This document shows positions 51,690-61,001 of a stretch of DNA of 64,000 nucleotides, in pieces. Every line of letters starts with the position of its first letter. Position 1 is the first letter of the stretch. This DNA comes from Flavobacterium sp. KACC 22763. Its GTDB lineage: Bacteria > Bacteroidota > Bacteroidia > Flavobacteriales > Flavobacteriaceae. The position numbers were made by a program, and so were the translations under genes. Where the stretch lies: assembly GCF_028736155.1 (NCBI RefSeq), contig NZ_CP117879.1:3968001-4032000 (forward strand), written 5' to 3'. A model generated the notes under the pieces. It did not search any database. It saw nothing but the letters and a program-made list of their open reading frames with translations, and was not told the origin of the DNA.

Positions 51690-53246
51690 TTATTGTTTAA
51701 TCAGATTGAGAAAAAAAACATCATTTTCGTTGATTTTAAATTCTCTGCTGAAAGTTCCTTTTCCGTCAATTGTAATTTTTTCTGTCGAAATGGGTGCGCC
51801 GTTATTTTTCTCTTTTATCGAATTCACTTGCTGGCGTGTTAACTGACTAGGCTTATTCATCGCTAGATAATCCGCGTAAGCGTCATTCACTTTATAACCC
51901 ACTTTATATATTTCTAAAAGATAATTTCCTTTCTGCATTCCATCAACTTCCACTTTCACTTTTCCTTTTTCTTTTGATGGCAGATCTTTTATATAATACG
52001 TTTGATTCAACTCTTTATCTCCTGGATGCGTATTCGTAAAATCCCATAATAAAACCTGAACATCTCCTTTTGCATTTTTAGAAGTCCAAGAAGCTTTATC
52101 CGAATTTTGAAGTTCTGTTTCTCCTAATTTATTCATGAAATAATAAGAGAAATAAGCTGGTTTTTTAATTCCCTGTGTATTCAATAATCCGAAACCGCCG
52201 TGAAATGGTGTAAATCTTGGGCCTGCTTCTTCAAAAATATCGGTAAAAACCCAATATGACATTGAGTTTGCCGCATTGCCAACTTGTTTTATTTTCTGCA
52301 AAATATAAGCTGCCGAATGATAACTGTCGTGAATTGGATCTGCTGGCGTGTACGATGTGCTCCATTCTGTATAATGCAATTCTAAATTCGATTTAGCCGA
52401 TTCCGTAATCAATTTTCTTGAATTGATAATTTCACCACTTACACTCCATTCGTCCTGATTTAAAATTGTTCCCGAAGTTCCGAATTCGTCCAAATATCCG
52501 TGTTTTACTCCATAAGTATGTGTTGAAACAAAATCCATTGGAACGTTATTCTTCGCACAAAAATCAATCGTTTCAGCAACCCACGCAGAACCTGCCGTTG
52601 CTGGTCCGCCGACTTTGTAAGCTGGATTTACTGCTTTTACACCGCGAGCTGCATAATCGTATAATTTATAATATTCTTGTTGCGTGCTGCTCCAAAAACC
52701 TGGTGATAAATTCGGTTCGTTCCAAACTTCAAAATACCATGTTTTTACTTCTTCGTCTCCGTAACGTTCTTTAAAATGCTGGGTTAAGTTTTTAATTAAA
52801 TCTTCCCATTTTTTATAATCTTTTGGAGGCGTTACATTTCCTTTCCACCAAAAAATCGTTTCTTTTCCGCTTGCTAAAGCATTCGGCATAAAACCTAATT
52901 CTACAAACGGTTTCATTTTCAGACTTACAATATAATCAAATAAAACGTCTACATATTGGTAATTGTATTCTGGATTTCCTTTTTCGTCTTCACGATAAAC
53001 GGCCATATCATCAGACAATAAACCATGAAAACGGATGTATTTAAAATCGCATTCTTTTTTCACCAATGCCAATTGCTGCTGCCAATCTGCACGAAGACCT
53101 TCGTTTGCTCTTCCAGCGCCGATGCATTCTTTGAACATGGTGTTTAATTTTCCTGCTTCTTTTTTATAATCCACTTTTATCGTTCGGTTTTGTGCCATCA
53201 AATGGACTGAACTAAATAAAACTGCTACTATTAAAAGTTTTTTCAT
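51690..53246 (-). CDS. GH39-like glycosidase
   Basis: This 518-residue exported protein (MKKLLIVAVLFSSVHLMAQ) has a clan A (beta/alpha)8 fold with acid/base E177 (YFEVWNEPN) and nucleophile E294 (LHYTEWSTSY). The segment GKLNTMFKECIGAGRANEGLR and the C-terminal beta-domain (about 400-518) match GH39 beta-xylosidases. The ATG at 53246 is chosen because it begins the signal peptide. GH39 is not a standard component of the described xyloglucan set; activity on a xylose or related side chain is possible but unproven. Confidence 0.85.
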   Translation of the reverse strand: MKKLLIVAVLFSSVHLMAQNRTIKVDYKKEAGKLNTMFKECIGAGRANEGLRADWQQQLALVKKECDFKYIRFHGLLSDDMAVYREDEKGNPEYNYQYVDVLFDYIVSLKMKPFVELGFMPNALASGKETIFWWKGNVTPPKDYKKWEDLIKNLTQHFKERYGDEEVKTWYFEVWNEPNLSPGFWSSTQQEYYKLYDYAARGVKAVNPAYKVGGPATAGSAWVAETIDFCAKNNVPMDFVSTHTYGVKHGYLDEFGTSGTILNQDEWSVSGEIINSRKLITESAKSNLELHYTEWSTSYTPADPIHDSYHSAAYILQKIKQVGNAANSMSYWVFTDIFEEAGPRFTPFHGGFGLLNTQGIKKPAYFSYYFMNKLGETELQNSDKASWTSKNAKGDVQVLLWDFTNTHPGDKELNQTYYIKDLPSKEKGKVKVEVDGMQKGNYLLEIYKVGYKVNDAYADYLAMNKPSQLTRQQVNSIKEKNNGAPISTEKITIDGKGTFSREFKINENDVFFLNLIKQ

Positions 53247-53271
53247 CTGGAAATGGTTTTGTTTATTTTTT

Positions 53272-53472
53272 GCCACTCCCGATAGCTATCGGGATAAAAG
53301 GATTCTAAAGGATTTTCTTCTTTTCTCTCGCTGATTAAGCTGATTTAAAAATTTAAAAAAATCTGCATGATCTGCTAAATCTGCGAGAGTAATAATCATT
53401 TTAATCCTTGTAATCTGTGGCTAAATAATTTGTTTTCAACTTTATGTTAGACGCAATGAATTGCGTCTCTAC
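53272..53472. repeat. Composite nested repeat with CCCGATAGCTATCGGG and GACGCAATTGCGTC-type units
   Basis: The 16-bp palindrome at 53278-53293 duplicates the one at 36579. CTCTCGCTGATTAAG and AAATCTGCGAGAG form an inner pair; AAAGGATT and AATCCTTGTAATCTGTGGC an outer pair. TAGACGCAATGAATTGCGTCTCTAC ends at 53471. The last two words also occur in the 1.79-1.97 kb element. Confidence 0.75.
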
Positions 53473-53488
53473 GGAAAATCTTTGTGGA

Positions 53489-55495
53489 TTATAATTTCTT
53501 GAATCTCACTGCTCCACCGCCAGCTCCTCCTAATTTCAATTGTAATTTATCTGAAGCTTTCACTGTTTTCTTAGAAATTGCTACTGCTTCCGGATTATGC
53601 GTTTGATCTGTTCCTTCGGCATCAACATAAATCTGAGCTTCGTAAGTCGCACTTGGATCTAAGAATGATAATGAAACCTCAACATTTCTTGGTTTTTCAT
53701 TTGTTAAAGTTCCTAGATACCAATCGGCACTATTTCTGTCTTTTCTTGCAGTTGTGATGTATTCACCAATTTTTCCTTCTAAGATTTTAGTGTCTTCCCA
53801 ATCTGTTGGAACATCTTTTAAGAATTGCAACGCTGGTTTTCCTTCGTAATTTTCTGGAAGATCGGCTAACATCTGGATTGGAGAATAAATCGTAACATAC
53901 AATGCCAATTGCTGTCCAACTGTTCCTTGAATTCTTTTTCCTGGATAACCTTGTTTTACCTCAACATCAAAAATTCCAGGTGTAAAATCCATTGGACCAG
54001 AAAGCAATCTTGTAAACGGAATAATACTTAAATGGTTTGGCGGATTTCCTTCACTCCAAGCATTATATTCTTGTCCGCGCGCTGCTTCTCTGGAAACCAT
54101 GTTTGGATACGTTCTTCTTTCTCCAGTATCTTTTATTGATTCGTGGTATAAAACCGCTAAATCATATTGCGCCGCTTTTTCTAAAATGTATCTGAAATAA
54201 TTTACTCCAAATTGTCCAAAGTGCATTTGTTTCATATTCAGTTTAGAACCTACGTGACCGATTTTTACGGTATGGATTCCAAGTTTTTTGTATAAAGCAA
54301 AACCTTCGTCAACTTCTTTTAAATAGTTGATTAAGTTTGAACCTGTTTCATGATATCCGATTAATTCGATGTTCTTTTTCTTTCCGTATTCCACTACTTT
54401 TTCTAAATCGAAATTGTCAGCACTTTTCGTGAAGCTAAACATGTGCATACGGTTTTCATACCAACCCGGTGTCCAACCTTTGTTCCAACCTTCTATTAAT
54501 AAATGGTGGAAACCTTCTTTTGCTGTAAAGTCGATATATTCTTCGGCGTGTTTTGTAGTTGCACCTTGTTTGTCGCTTTCCCAGAAAGTATATTTCCCGA
54601 TGTGCATTCCCCACCAGATTCCTAAATATTTGTATGGTTTGAAATAACTGTTTGTATTCTTTAATTTGTTTGGTTCGTTTAGGTTTAAAACCAAATAAGA
54701 AGTAATCAATTCTCCCGGATTTTCTCCAATTTGAAGCGTTCTCCAAGAAGAAGTGAACGAATCTTTTACACGAACTTTTACTCCGTCCGCCCACGGCACT
54801 AAATCTGATTTTAACTCTGTCCCTTTAGTGTTTACCAATGTCATACTTGCAAAATCGATCAAGTTTGCTTCGTGGAAACTTAACGCTAATCCGCTTTTGC
54901 TTTCAATTGTTAAGGGAGTCAAAACCGTATCCAAAGTACTCACTGGCGCATCTTTGAAAAGATATTCGTCACGGTTTTCTCTGTTTGCTGGAATCCACCA
55001 TGCTTTTCCATCTTCTTTTAAGTTGAAAGTCGTTTTTTCATCCATGATGAAAATACTGTCTTTTACATTTTGTTTTGGATAAACATATCTAAAAGCCACT
55101 CCGTCATCGAAAGCACGAAACTGAATTTGTAATTTTCTTTTGTTTCCAGTTTTTTGCTGTAAATCAACTACCAATTGATTGTAGTGATTTCTAATATTTT
55201 TCTTTTCTCCCCAAACTTGTTCCCAAGTTTCATCAAACGTAGAAGTTTTTGCTCCTTTTATTTCAAAGTTTGAACTTAAGTCTTCGTTTCCTTTTAATAC
55301 AAATCCCATATCTGACGGAGAAATTACTTCAGTTTTTCCGTGAGAAACGGCATATTTTGGAGCGTTTTTTACTAACTCAAATTTGATTGTATTCTTTCCA
55401 TTTGGCGACGCCAGTTCGTAAGCGTTTTTCGTTTTTTGACTGTAGCCTATTGCTATAGAAAACAATGCGGCTGGGAGAATTAGATAGTTTTTCAT
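53489..55495 (-). CDS. GH97 family alpha-glycosidase, inverting-type residues
   Basis: This 668-residue exported protein (MKNYLILPAALFSIAIGYSQ) matches GH97 from end to end. E383 (GYHETGSN), E452 (VLYHESIKDTGERRTYPN) and E476 (ARGQEYNAW) have the same spacing (69 and 24) as SusB E439, E508 and E532. The Asp nucleophile of retaining members (as in the GH97 alpha-galactosidase) is not present; the segment reads TVKIGHVGSK. This favours an inverting alpha-glucosidase-type enzyme. Its role in a xyloglucan locus is not obvious. Confidence 0.92.
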   Translation of the reverse strand: MKNYLILPAALFSIAIGYSQKTKNAYELASPNGKNTIKFELVKNAPKYAVSHGKTEVISPSDMGFVLKGNEDLSSNFEIKGAKTSTFDETWEQVWGEKKNIRNHYNQLVVDLQQKTGNKRKLQIQFRAFDDGVAFRYVYPKQNVKDSIFIMDEKTTFNLKEDGKAWWIPANRENRDEYLFKDAPVSTLDTVLTPLTIESKSGLALSFHEANLIDFASMTLVNTKGTELKSDLVPWADGVKVRVKDSFTSSWRTLQIGENPGELITSYLVLNLNEPNKLKNTNSYFKPYKYLGIWWGMHIGKYTFWESDKQGATTKHAEEYIDFTAKEGFHHLLIEGWNKGWTPGWYENRMHMFSFTKSADNFDLEKVVEYGKKKNIELIGYHETGSNLINYLKEVDEGFALYKKLGIHTVKIGHVGSKLNMKQMHFGQFGVNYFRYILEKAAQYDLAVLYHESIKDTGERRTYPNMVSREAARGQEYNAWSEGNPPNHLSIIPFTRLLSGPMDFTPGIFDVEVKQGYPGKRIQGTVGQQLALYVTIYSPIQMLADLPENYEGKPALQFLKDVPTDWEDTKILEGKIGEYITTARKDRNSADWYLGTLTNEKPRNVEVSLSFLDPSATYEAQIYVDAEGTDQTHNPEAVAISKKTVKASDKLQLKLGGAGGGAVRFKKL

Positions 55496-55541
55496 GTTTT
55501 TTGGTATTATATTTTTTGCCTAAATGCTGGCTATATTTTTT

Positions 55542-55681
55542 AACACATAGAAACATAGTTTATTGGAATCTTTAAAAGAGGCGTTTCACTTGTTTAAATT
55601 CACATAGCTTTCTATGTGTGAGAAACTAGTTTCTTTCCAATTTCTTTTATTCAAAAACAAAAATCTATGTTTCTATGTGTT
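55542..55681. repeat. 140-bp element with 17-bp terminal inverted repeats, copy 1
   Basis: Terminal arms AACACATAGAAACATAG (55542-55558) and CTATGTTTCTATGTGTT (55665-55681) are perfect inverses. The inside has GGCGTTTCACTTGTTTAAAT, CACATAGC and GAAACTAGTTTC. It is not coding. A second copy lies at 58217-58350, on the other side of the GH31 gene. Confidence 0.88.
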
Positions 55682-55778
55682 TAAAAAATTTTGTTTTTTT
55701 TCACCACAAATTCCGCAAATTATCACAAATTTAATTCTTGGAAATTCGTGCAATTCGTGGAATTCGTGTTTGCTTTTT

Positions 55779-58178
55779 TTATTTAATCCACTCGGTTTTA
55801 AAAGTGGTTTTTCCGTTTAACGGATTTGCTGCTAAGTCGAAATTGTTTCCGTTTTTGTTCACTTTTATTTCTTGAACCGCATCGCCTTCTGGTAAAAATA
55901 CTTTGGCTGTAGCCGAAGTAGTTTTGTCGCTAGCAAAAACTTTTAATGTCAATTTGCTCCAATCCATATCTTTTGTAGACTGCGCTAAACCGATATGCGG
56001 AATTGCAGTTCCGTCTTTTACTAAAACTACGATTGGCACTTCGCCCGCTTTGATTTTATGCCAGCCCGATTGATATACTTTTTTAGTTTGATAATCAATC
56101 CAAGTTCCTTCTGGAAGATAAACGTCTCTTTCTTCAACTTCTTCAAAAAGCGGTGCAACCAACATACTTGATCCGAATAAATATTGATTATCCACTAACC
56201 AAGCTCCTGGATCGTTTGGATATTCTACAAAAAGAGCACGCATCATTGGTAATCCTTTTTGAGAACTTTCTTTTGCTTGAGCGTAGATATATGGCATTAA
56301 CTCGTAACGCATATTATCTGCTTTTCTAAATCCTTCTAAGAATTCTTTGCTGTACAACCAAGGTTCACGAGGAGGTTCTCCATGGCTTCTTACGTGTGAC
56401 GTGAACATTCCGAATGGTGTCCATCTTCTGTAAATATTCTCAGGCGATTTGGTTGCGAAACCTCCAACGTCATGACTCCAGAAACTGAATCCGCTAAGAC
56501 CTAATGAAAGTCCACCACGTAATTCTGCCGACATTGCTCCGTTGGTAGTTTCAGAATCTCCTCCCCAATGTAACGGATATCGCTGAGAACCTGCCCAAGT
56601 ACTTCTGGCCCAGATTAAAGTATATCCTTTTTCTTTCTGAGTAATTTCTGCAACTGCTTTGTTGTATCGTAATGGATATAAATTATGTTCGTAGAAACCT
56701 GTTCTACCAGAATGATAAATTCCTTCTGGCGGAGCGGCTTCTCCAAAATCTACTTTGAAAACTGCTACGCCTTCATCAAATAACTTTTTCAATTTTCCTT
56801 GGTACCAAGAAATTGTTTCTGGGTTTGAGAAATCTAAAACAGCATCTTCATACGGAAGATTTCCTTTTCTGTCTCTTACAGCCAAGTTTTTATCCATGAT
56901 TTCTGGAAACAAAGTGTTCTTTGGCGTGAAATAAGGCAACTGCCATAAACAAACTTGGAAACCATCTTTCTTTAAATCAGACATCATTTTTGTAGCGTCT
57001 GGAAAACGAGATTTTGCAAACTCGTAGTTGTTTCTCCAATCTACATCAAACCAACCTGTATCGAAGTGAATTACATCGGTTGGGATTTTATATTTACGCA
57101 AATCTCTTGCCACCTCGCGCCCTTCTTTTTCAGAGAAATACGTAATACGGCTCATCCAGAAACCGAATGACCAAAGTGGTGGCATTGCAGCTTTTCCAGT
57201 CAAATTCGTATATTGATCCAAGATATCTTTTGGTTCTCCGATAAAGAAAAACAAATCGGCTTCGTCGTCTCCAATGTACATTTCGTTGGCACTTGAAAAG
57301 TATTTTCCGAAGTCAACTGTAATTGGTGTAGAGTGGTGCATGAAAACTCCGTAACCGCGGCTGCTCATGTAAAACGGAATCGGTTTGTACATTGTTTCAT
57401 TTTGGATTCCGTTGGCGTCATCCGTCCATAAAACTACTTTTGAACCGCGTTTGTTGAATTGTGTGAATGATTCACCACAGCCAAATATTTTTTCGTCTGG
57501 TTCTAAACTGAAAGCCGCGCCCATACTTCTAGAATAGTCGCTATTTCTGCGAACATAAGAAAATGGAAGTGTTGGCGTATAGGTATTTTTAAAGTCAGTA
57601 TCGTGAAGTGTGCTTGTCAGCAATTTTCCTTTTTCATCATAGATTTTTACGTGCCAAGGTTTTGTCAAAATTTCAACTCTTCCGTGTTTACTTGTATAAC
57701 TGTGACCACCTTCGATTTTAGAATATTTCCATAATTCAGGATGATTTGGCGCAACGCCATCAACCAACATTAGAGATTCTTTTTGAGGATGAAATTGTGG
57801 TCCAGAAGTCGTTTTAATTCTAACTGTTCGATCTGAAACAAACTGAATTTCGAATGGCAAAACAGGAGATTCTGCGTATTCTGTTGTCGGGAATTCATTT
57901 GCTTTTTCTACATCTGGTTTCATCATCATATTGTTGAAAGCCTGACGAGTTTTATAATTGTATCTCAAATATTTGATGGTTCCTTTTCCTGTTGCAGGAT
58001 CAAAAGAAGCCAATTCGTCTGCAAAATAAAAAGTGTTCAGATAGTTCTGAAAATCTTTGCTGATATCTATTGGTGCGTTCAGCACGTCTGCGTTCTGAAT
58101 TTGAGCTGATACTTTTGGCATCAAAACAAATCCAAGCATAAAAGCTGAAAACAATGTGGTTAGTTGTCTGTTTTTCAT
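55779..58178 (-). CDS. GH31 family alpha-xylosidase
   Basis: This 799-residue exported protein (signal peptide MKNRQLTTLFSAFMLGFVLMPKVSA) has the nucleophile D477 in VFKVDFGEA and acid/base D541 in HWGGDSET. The KVDFGE motif and the length are those of YicI/BoGH31-type alpha-xylosidases rather than alpha-glucosidases. It would remove the alpha-1,6-xylose side chains of xyloglucan oligosaccharides, a diagnostic activity for this locus. It is bracketed by two copies of the 140-bp TIR element. Confidence 0.94.
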   Translation of the reverse strand: MKNRQLTTLFSAFMLGFVLMPKVSAQIQNADVLNAPIDISKDFQNYLNTFYFADELASFDPATGKGTIKYLRYNYKTRQAFNNMMMKPDVEKANEFPTTEYAESPVLPFEIQFVSDRTVRIKTTSGPQFHPQKESLMLVDGVAPNHPELWKYSKIEGGHSYTSKHGRVEILTKPWHVKIYDEKGKLLTSTLHDTDFKNTYTPTLPFSYVRRNSDYSRSMGAAFSLEPDEKIFGCGESFTQFNKRGSKVVLWTDDANGIQNETMYKPIPFYMSSRGYGVFMHHSTPITVDFGKYFSSANEMYIGDDEADLFFFIGEPKDILDQYTNLTGKAAMPPLWSFGFWMSRITYFSEKEGREVARDLRKYKIPTDVIHFDTGWFDVDWRNNYEFAKSRFPDATKMMSDLKKDGFQVCLWQLPYFTPKNTLFPEIMDKNLAVRDRKGNLPYEDAVLDFSNPETISWYQGKLKKLFDEGVAVFKVDFGEAAPPEGIYHSGRTGFYEHNLYPLRYNKAVAEITQKEKGYTLIWARSTWAGSQRYPLHWGGDSETTNGAMSAELRGGLSLGLSGFSFWSHDVGGFATKSPENIYRRWTPFGMFTSHVRSHGEPPREPWLYSKEFLEGFRKADNMRYELMPYIYAQAKESSQKGLPMMRALFVEYPNDPGAWLVDNQYLFGSSMLVAPLFEEVEERDVYLPEGTWIDYQTKKVYQSGWHKIKAGEVPIVVLVKDGTAIPHIGLAQSTKDMDWSKLTLKVFASDKTTSATAKVFLPEGDAVQEIKVNKNGNNFDLAANPLNGKTTFKTEWIK

Positions 58179-58216
58179 GAGTAAGTTTTATTCTTTATAT
58201 ATCTTAAAATCTTTTA

Positions 58217-58350
58217 AACACATAGAGTCATAGCTCATCGGAGTCTTTAAAAAGGCGTTTCACTTGTTTAAATTCACATAGCTATGTGTTAGAAACTAGT
58301 TTCTTTTAATTTTCTTTTTCACAAACAAAAAATCTATGTTTCTATGTGTT
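58217..58350. repeat. 140-bp element with terminal inverted repeats, copy 2
   Basis: Arms AACACATAGAGTCATAG (58217-58233) and CTATGTTTCTATGTGTT (58334-58350) are imperfect inverses. The inside shares GGCGTTTCACTTGTTTAAAT, TTCACATAGC and GAAACTAGTTTC with copy 1, with a few substitutions and small deletions. Confidence 0.85.
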
Positions 58351-58373
58351 TAAAATTTAACGTATTATAATCA

Positions 58374-60863
58374 TTATTCAGCTGTAATTACAATTGTAGA
58401 TTGTTTCAATCCATTCGCTTTAGCGGTCAATTCCAATCTTCCCGATTTATCTCCAGATTGTACAATCACCAAACATTTTCCAGCCAAAGCGGTATGTTTA
58501 TTTCCTTTATACGATTCGTGGCTAACTGGATCTCCACTGCAAACACCTACGATTTTTCCATTTCCTTTTAAAGAGAAATTTATTTCGTTATTCGCATTTG
58601 GTGCAATCGTTCCTTTATCATCTAAAATATCAACTGTGATAAATGACAAATCGTTTTTGTCTGCTTTAATGGTACTTCTATCCGCAGTCAGTTTTAATTG
58701 AGAAGGATTTCCAGCTGTTTTAATTTCTTTTTCTAAAACTACTTTTCCGTCTTTACGAGAAACTGCTTTTAGAGTTCCTGCTTCAAAAGGAATTCTCCAC
58801 ATTACGTGTAAATCGTCTCCTTTTTTGCTTCTTTTTCCAACTGATTTTCCGTTTACGAAAAGCTCCACCTCATCAGCTTTATTGTAGTATGCCCAAACGT
58901 CAACCGTTTGTCCTGCTTTCCAATTCCAATGCGGAAAAATGTGAAGAACGGTTTTGTCTGTCCATTCGCTTTGGTACATATAATAGACGTCTTTCGGGAA
59001 ACCGGCTAAATCAACAATTCCGAAATACGAACTTACCGATGGCCATTCGTACGGCGTTGGTTCTCCGATATAATCGAAACCTGTCCAAACGTACATGCCT
59101 GCTAAGAAATCATGTTTTTTAATGATTTTCCAAGTGGCTTCGTGCGTAGATCCCCATGGAGTTTGAACTTGATCGTAAGCTGAAACGGTATTTCCTGGAT
59201 TTCCTTCTGTAAATTTAAGATCCCATCTTACTGGCCACTTTTTTATTGTGTCTGAAACGGCGTCATAATAACCTCTAGTCTGCAAACCTGAAGTCGTTTC
59301 CGTCGCGATAAAAGGTGTTTTTGGGAAGTTTTCCAAATGATGCTCAAAAGTTTGATGTGCATAATTGTATCCAATTAAATCTAAAACTCCAGATTTTGCA
59401 ATGGCATTAAACTGAACATTCTTCTTTTCGAACTGTAAAGTCACTTCATCAATATTCATATTTACTGGCGGATTCATTCCTGCAGTCAATGGACGCGTTT
59501 TATCGTTTATACGAACAATTTCTGCCAATTCCTTTGCAATTTCAACTCCAGATTCGTTCCATTGTTCTGGAATTTCATTCCCAATACTCCACATAAAAAT
59601 ACTTGGATGGTTACGGTCACGTCGAAGTTGATCAGCTAAATCTATTCTGTGCCATTTATCCCAATCGTTTCCGTAATCGTATTTGGTTTTGTTTTGTTTC
59701 CACATATCAAAAGCTTCATCCATAACAATGAAACCCATTTTGTCGCAAAGTTCTAAAAGTTCTGGAGCGGGAGGATTGTGCGAAGTTCTGATTCCGTTTA
59801 CGCCCATTTCTTTTAGAATTTCCAATTGGCGTTCAATCGCGCGCGTATTTATAGCAGCACCTAACGGCCCTAAATCATGATGCATGCAAACTCCTTTTAT
59901 TTTGACTTGTTTTCCATTCAAAATAAAACCTTTGTTCAAATCAAATTTAAAATCTCTAATTCCGAAATTGGTTTTGTATTGATCGACGATTTTATCATCA
60001 ACAGAAATTTCAGTAACTGCAGTGTAGAGTTCCGGTTTTTCAACTGACCATAAAATTGGCGATTCAATTTCAGCCTTTACATTTAACAATGTGCCACTTT
60101 TGGGAGTGAGAGTCATTTCTATAACACTAGCTGATCCTACTTTTTTATCTTCTTTATAAATAGTAGTTATTAATGTGAATTTCTTTGATTCTGAATGATC
60201 GTTTTGAATTCGATTTTCAATATTTATAGAAGCTTTTTCAACTGTAACTTTTGGAGTTGTAATATAAGTTCCCCAATGTTCTACATGCAATTTATCTGTA
60301 GTTTCGATCCAGACATTTCTAAAAATTCCTGAACCCGAATACCAGCGTGAATTAGGTTGTTTTGAATTGTCAACCTTAACAATTATTTCGTTGTTTTTGT
60401 CTCCGTAATTTAAATAAGGTGACATATCATATTGAAAACCAATGTATCCGTTTGGACGTTTTCCTAAGTAATGACCATTTACCCAAACTTCACTGTTTTT
60501 GTAAACGCCGTCAAAAGTGATTGAAGTTATTTTTGTGCTGTCTTCTGCAGCAACTTTAAATGTTTTTTTGTACCAGCCTAAACCTCCGTTAAGAGATCCT
60601 CCGCCATAACCGCCAGGGCTTTTTTCATCAAATTTTCCTTCGATGCTCCAATCGTGAGGAACGTCTAAAGTTCTCCATTTTGTTGAAGTTCCGATAGTAT
60701 CTTTATCAACAATACTATCATTTAGATGAAAGCTCCAATCTGCATTAAAAGAAACTTTTCGGTTTACAAATGCATCTTCTTTTTTAGTGCAGGAATTCAG
60801 AAAAAAAACTCCAGCTGCAACTGCCCATAAACTTATATTTTTTATGTTTTTTCTAATATGCAT
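58374..60863 (-). CDS. GH2 family beta-galactosidase
   Basis: This 829-residue lipoprotein-type protein (AVAAGVFFLNSC, Cys 25) has a GH2 sugar-binding domain (about 40-200, SWHFHLND then DVPHDWSIEGKF), an Ig-like domain, the TIM barrel with acid/base E430 (MWSIGNEIPEQW) and nucleophile E522 (PFIATETTSG), and a C-terminal DUF4982-type segment. It fits removal of beta-1,2-galactose from xyloglucan. GH2 also includes other exo-activities, so specificity is inferred from the locus. Confidence 0.94.
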   Translation of the reverse strand: MHIRKNIKNISLWAVAAGVFFLNSCTKKEDAFVNRKVSFNADWSFHLNDSIVDKDTIGTSTKWRTLDVPHDWSIEGKFDEKSPGGYGGGSLNGGLGWYKKTFKVAAEDSTKITSITFDGVYKNSEVWVNGHYLGKRPNGYIGFQYDMSPYLNYGDKNNEIIVKVDNSKQPNSRWYSGSGIFRNVWIETTDKLHVEHWGTYITTPKVTVEKASINIENRIQNDHSESKKFTLITTIYKEDKKVGSASVIEMTLTPKSGTLLNVKAEIESPILWSVEKPELYTAVTEISVDDKIVDQYKTNFGIRDFKFDLNKGFILNGKQVKIKGVCMHHDLGPLGAAINTRAIERQLEILKEMGVNGIRTSHNPPAPELLELCDKMGFIVMDEAFDMWKQNKTKYDYGNDWDKWHRIDLADQLRRDRNHPSIFMWSIGNEIPEQWNESGVEIAKELAEIVRINDKTRPLTAGMNPPVNMNIDEVTLQFEKKNVQFNAIAKSGVLDLIGYNYAHQTFEHHLENFPKTPFIATETTSGLQTRGYYDAVSDTIKKWPVRWDLKFTEGNPGNTVSAYDQVQTPWGSTHEATWKIIKKHDFLAGMYVWTGFDYIGEPTPYEWPSVSSYFGIVDLAGFPKDVYYMYQSEWTDKTVLHIFPHWNWKAGQTVDVWAYYNKADEVELFVNGKSVGKRSKKGDDLHVMWRIPFEAGTLKAVSRKDGKVVLEKEIKTAGNPSQLKLTADRSTIKADKNDLSFITVDILDDKGTIAPNANNEINFSLKGNGKIVGVCSGDPVSHESYKGNKHTALAGKCLVIVQSGDKSGRLELTAKANGLKQSTIVITAE

Positions 60864-60938
60864 AGGTACTTTTTATTTTTTTGGAATTTGAAGATAGAAA
60901 TAAAAAACGGTTTCATTTATTTCCTCATAAAATAATTT

Positions 60939-60986
60939 AAGTCTCAGTCTTAAAGAACATTACGAAATGCTTTTAGGACTGAGACT
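60939..60986 (-). terminator. Hairpin downstream of the glycan-binding lipoprotein
   Basis: AAGTCTCAGTC(T)TAAAG pairs with CTTTTA(G)GACTGAGACTT, with one G-T pair. It lies between the SusC/D/SGBP group and the GH genes. Without a clean T run it may be a partial terminator that sets the SusCD-to-enzyme ratio. Confidence 0.6.
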
Positions 60987-61001
60987 TCAAAACTAACTAA
61001 C

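Noticed and set aside
55542..58350. Composite transposon carrying the GH31 gene
   Set aside because: The elements have no transposase, the GH31 gene has normal locus context, and both copies are too short to be insertion sequences; only a MITE-like relation is possible.
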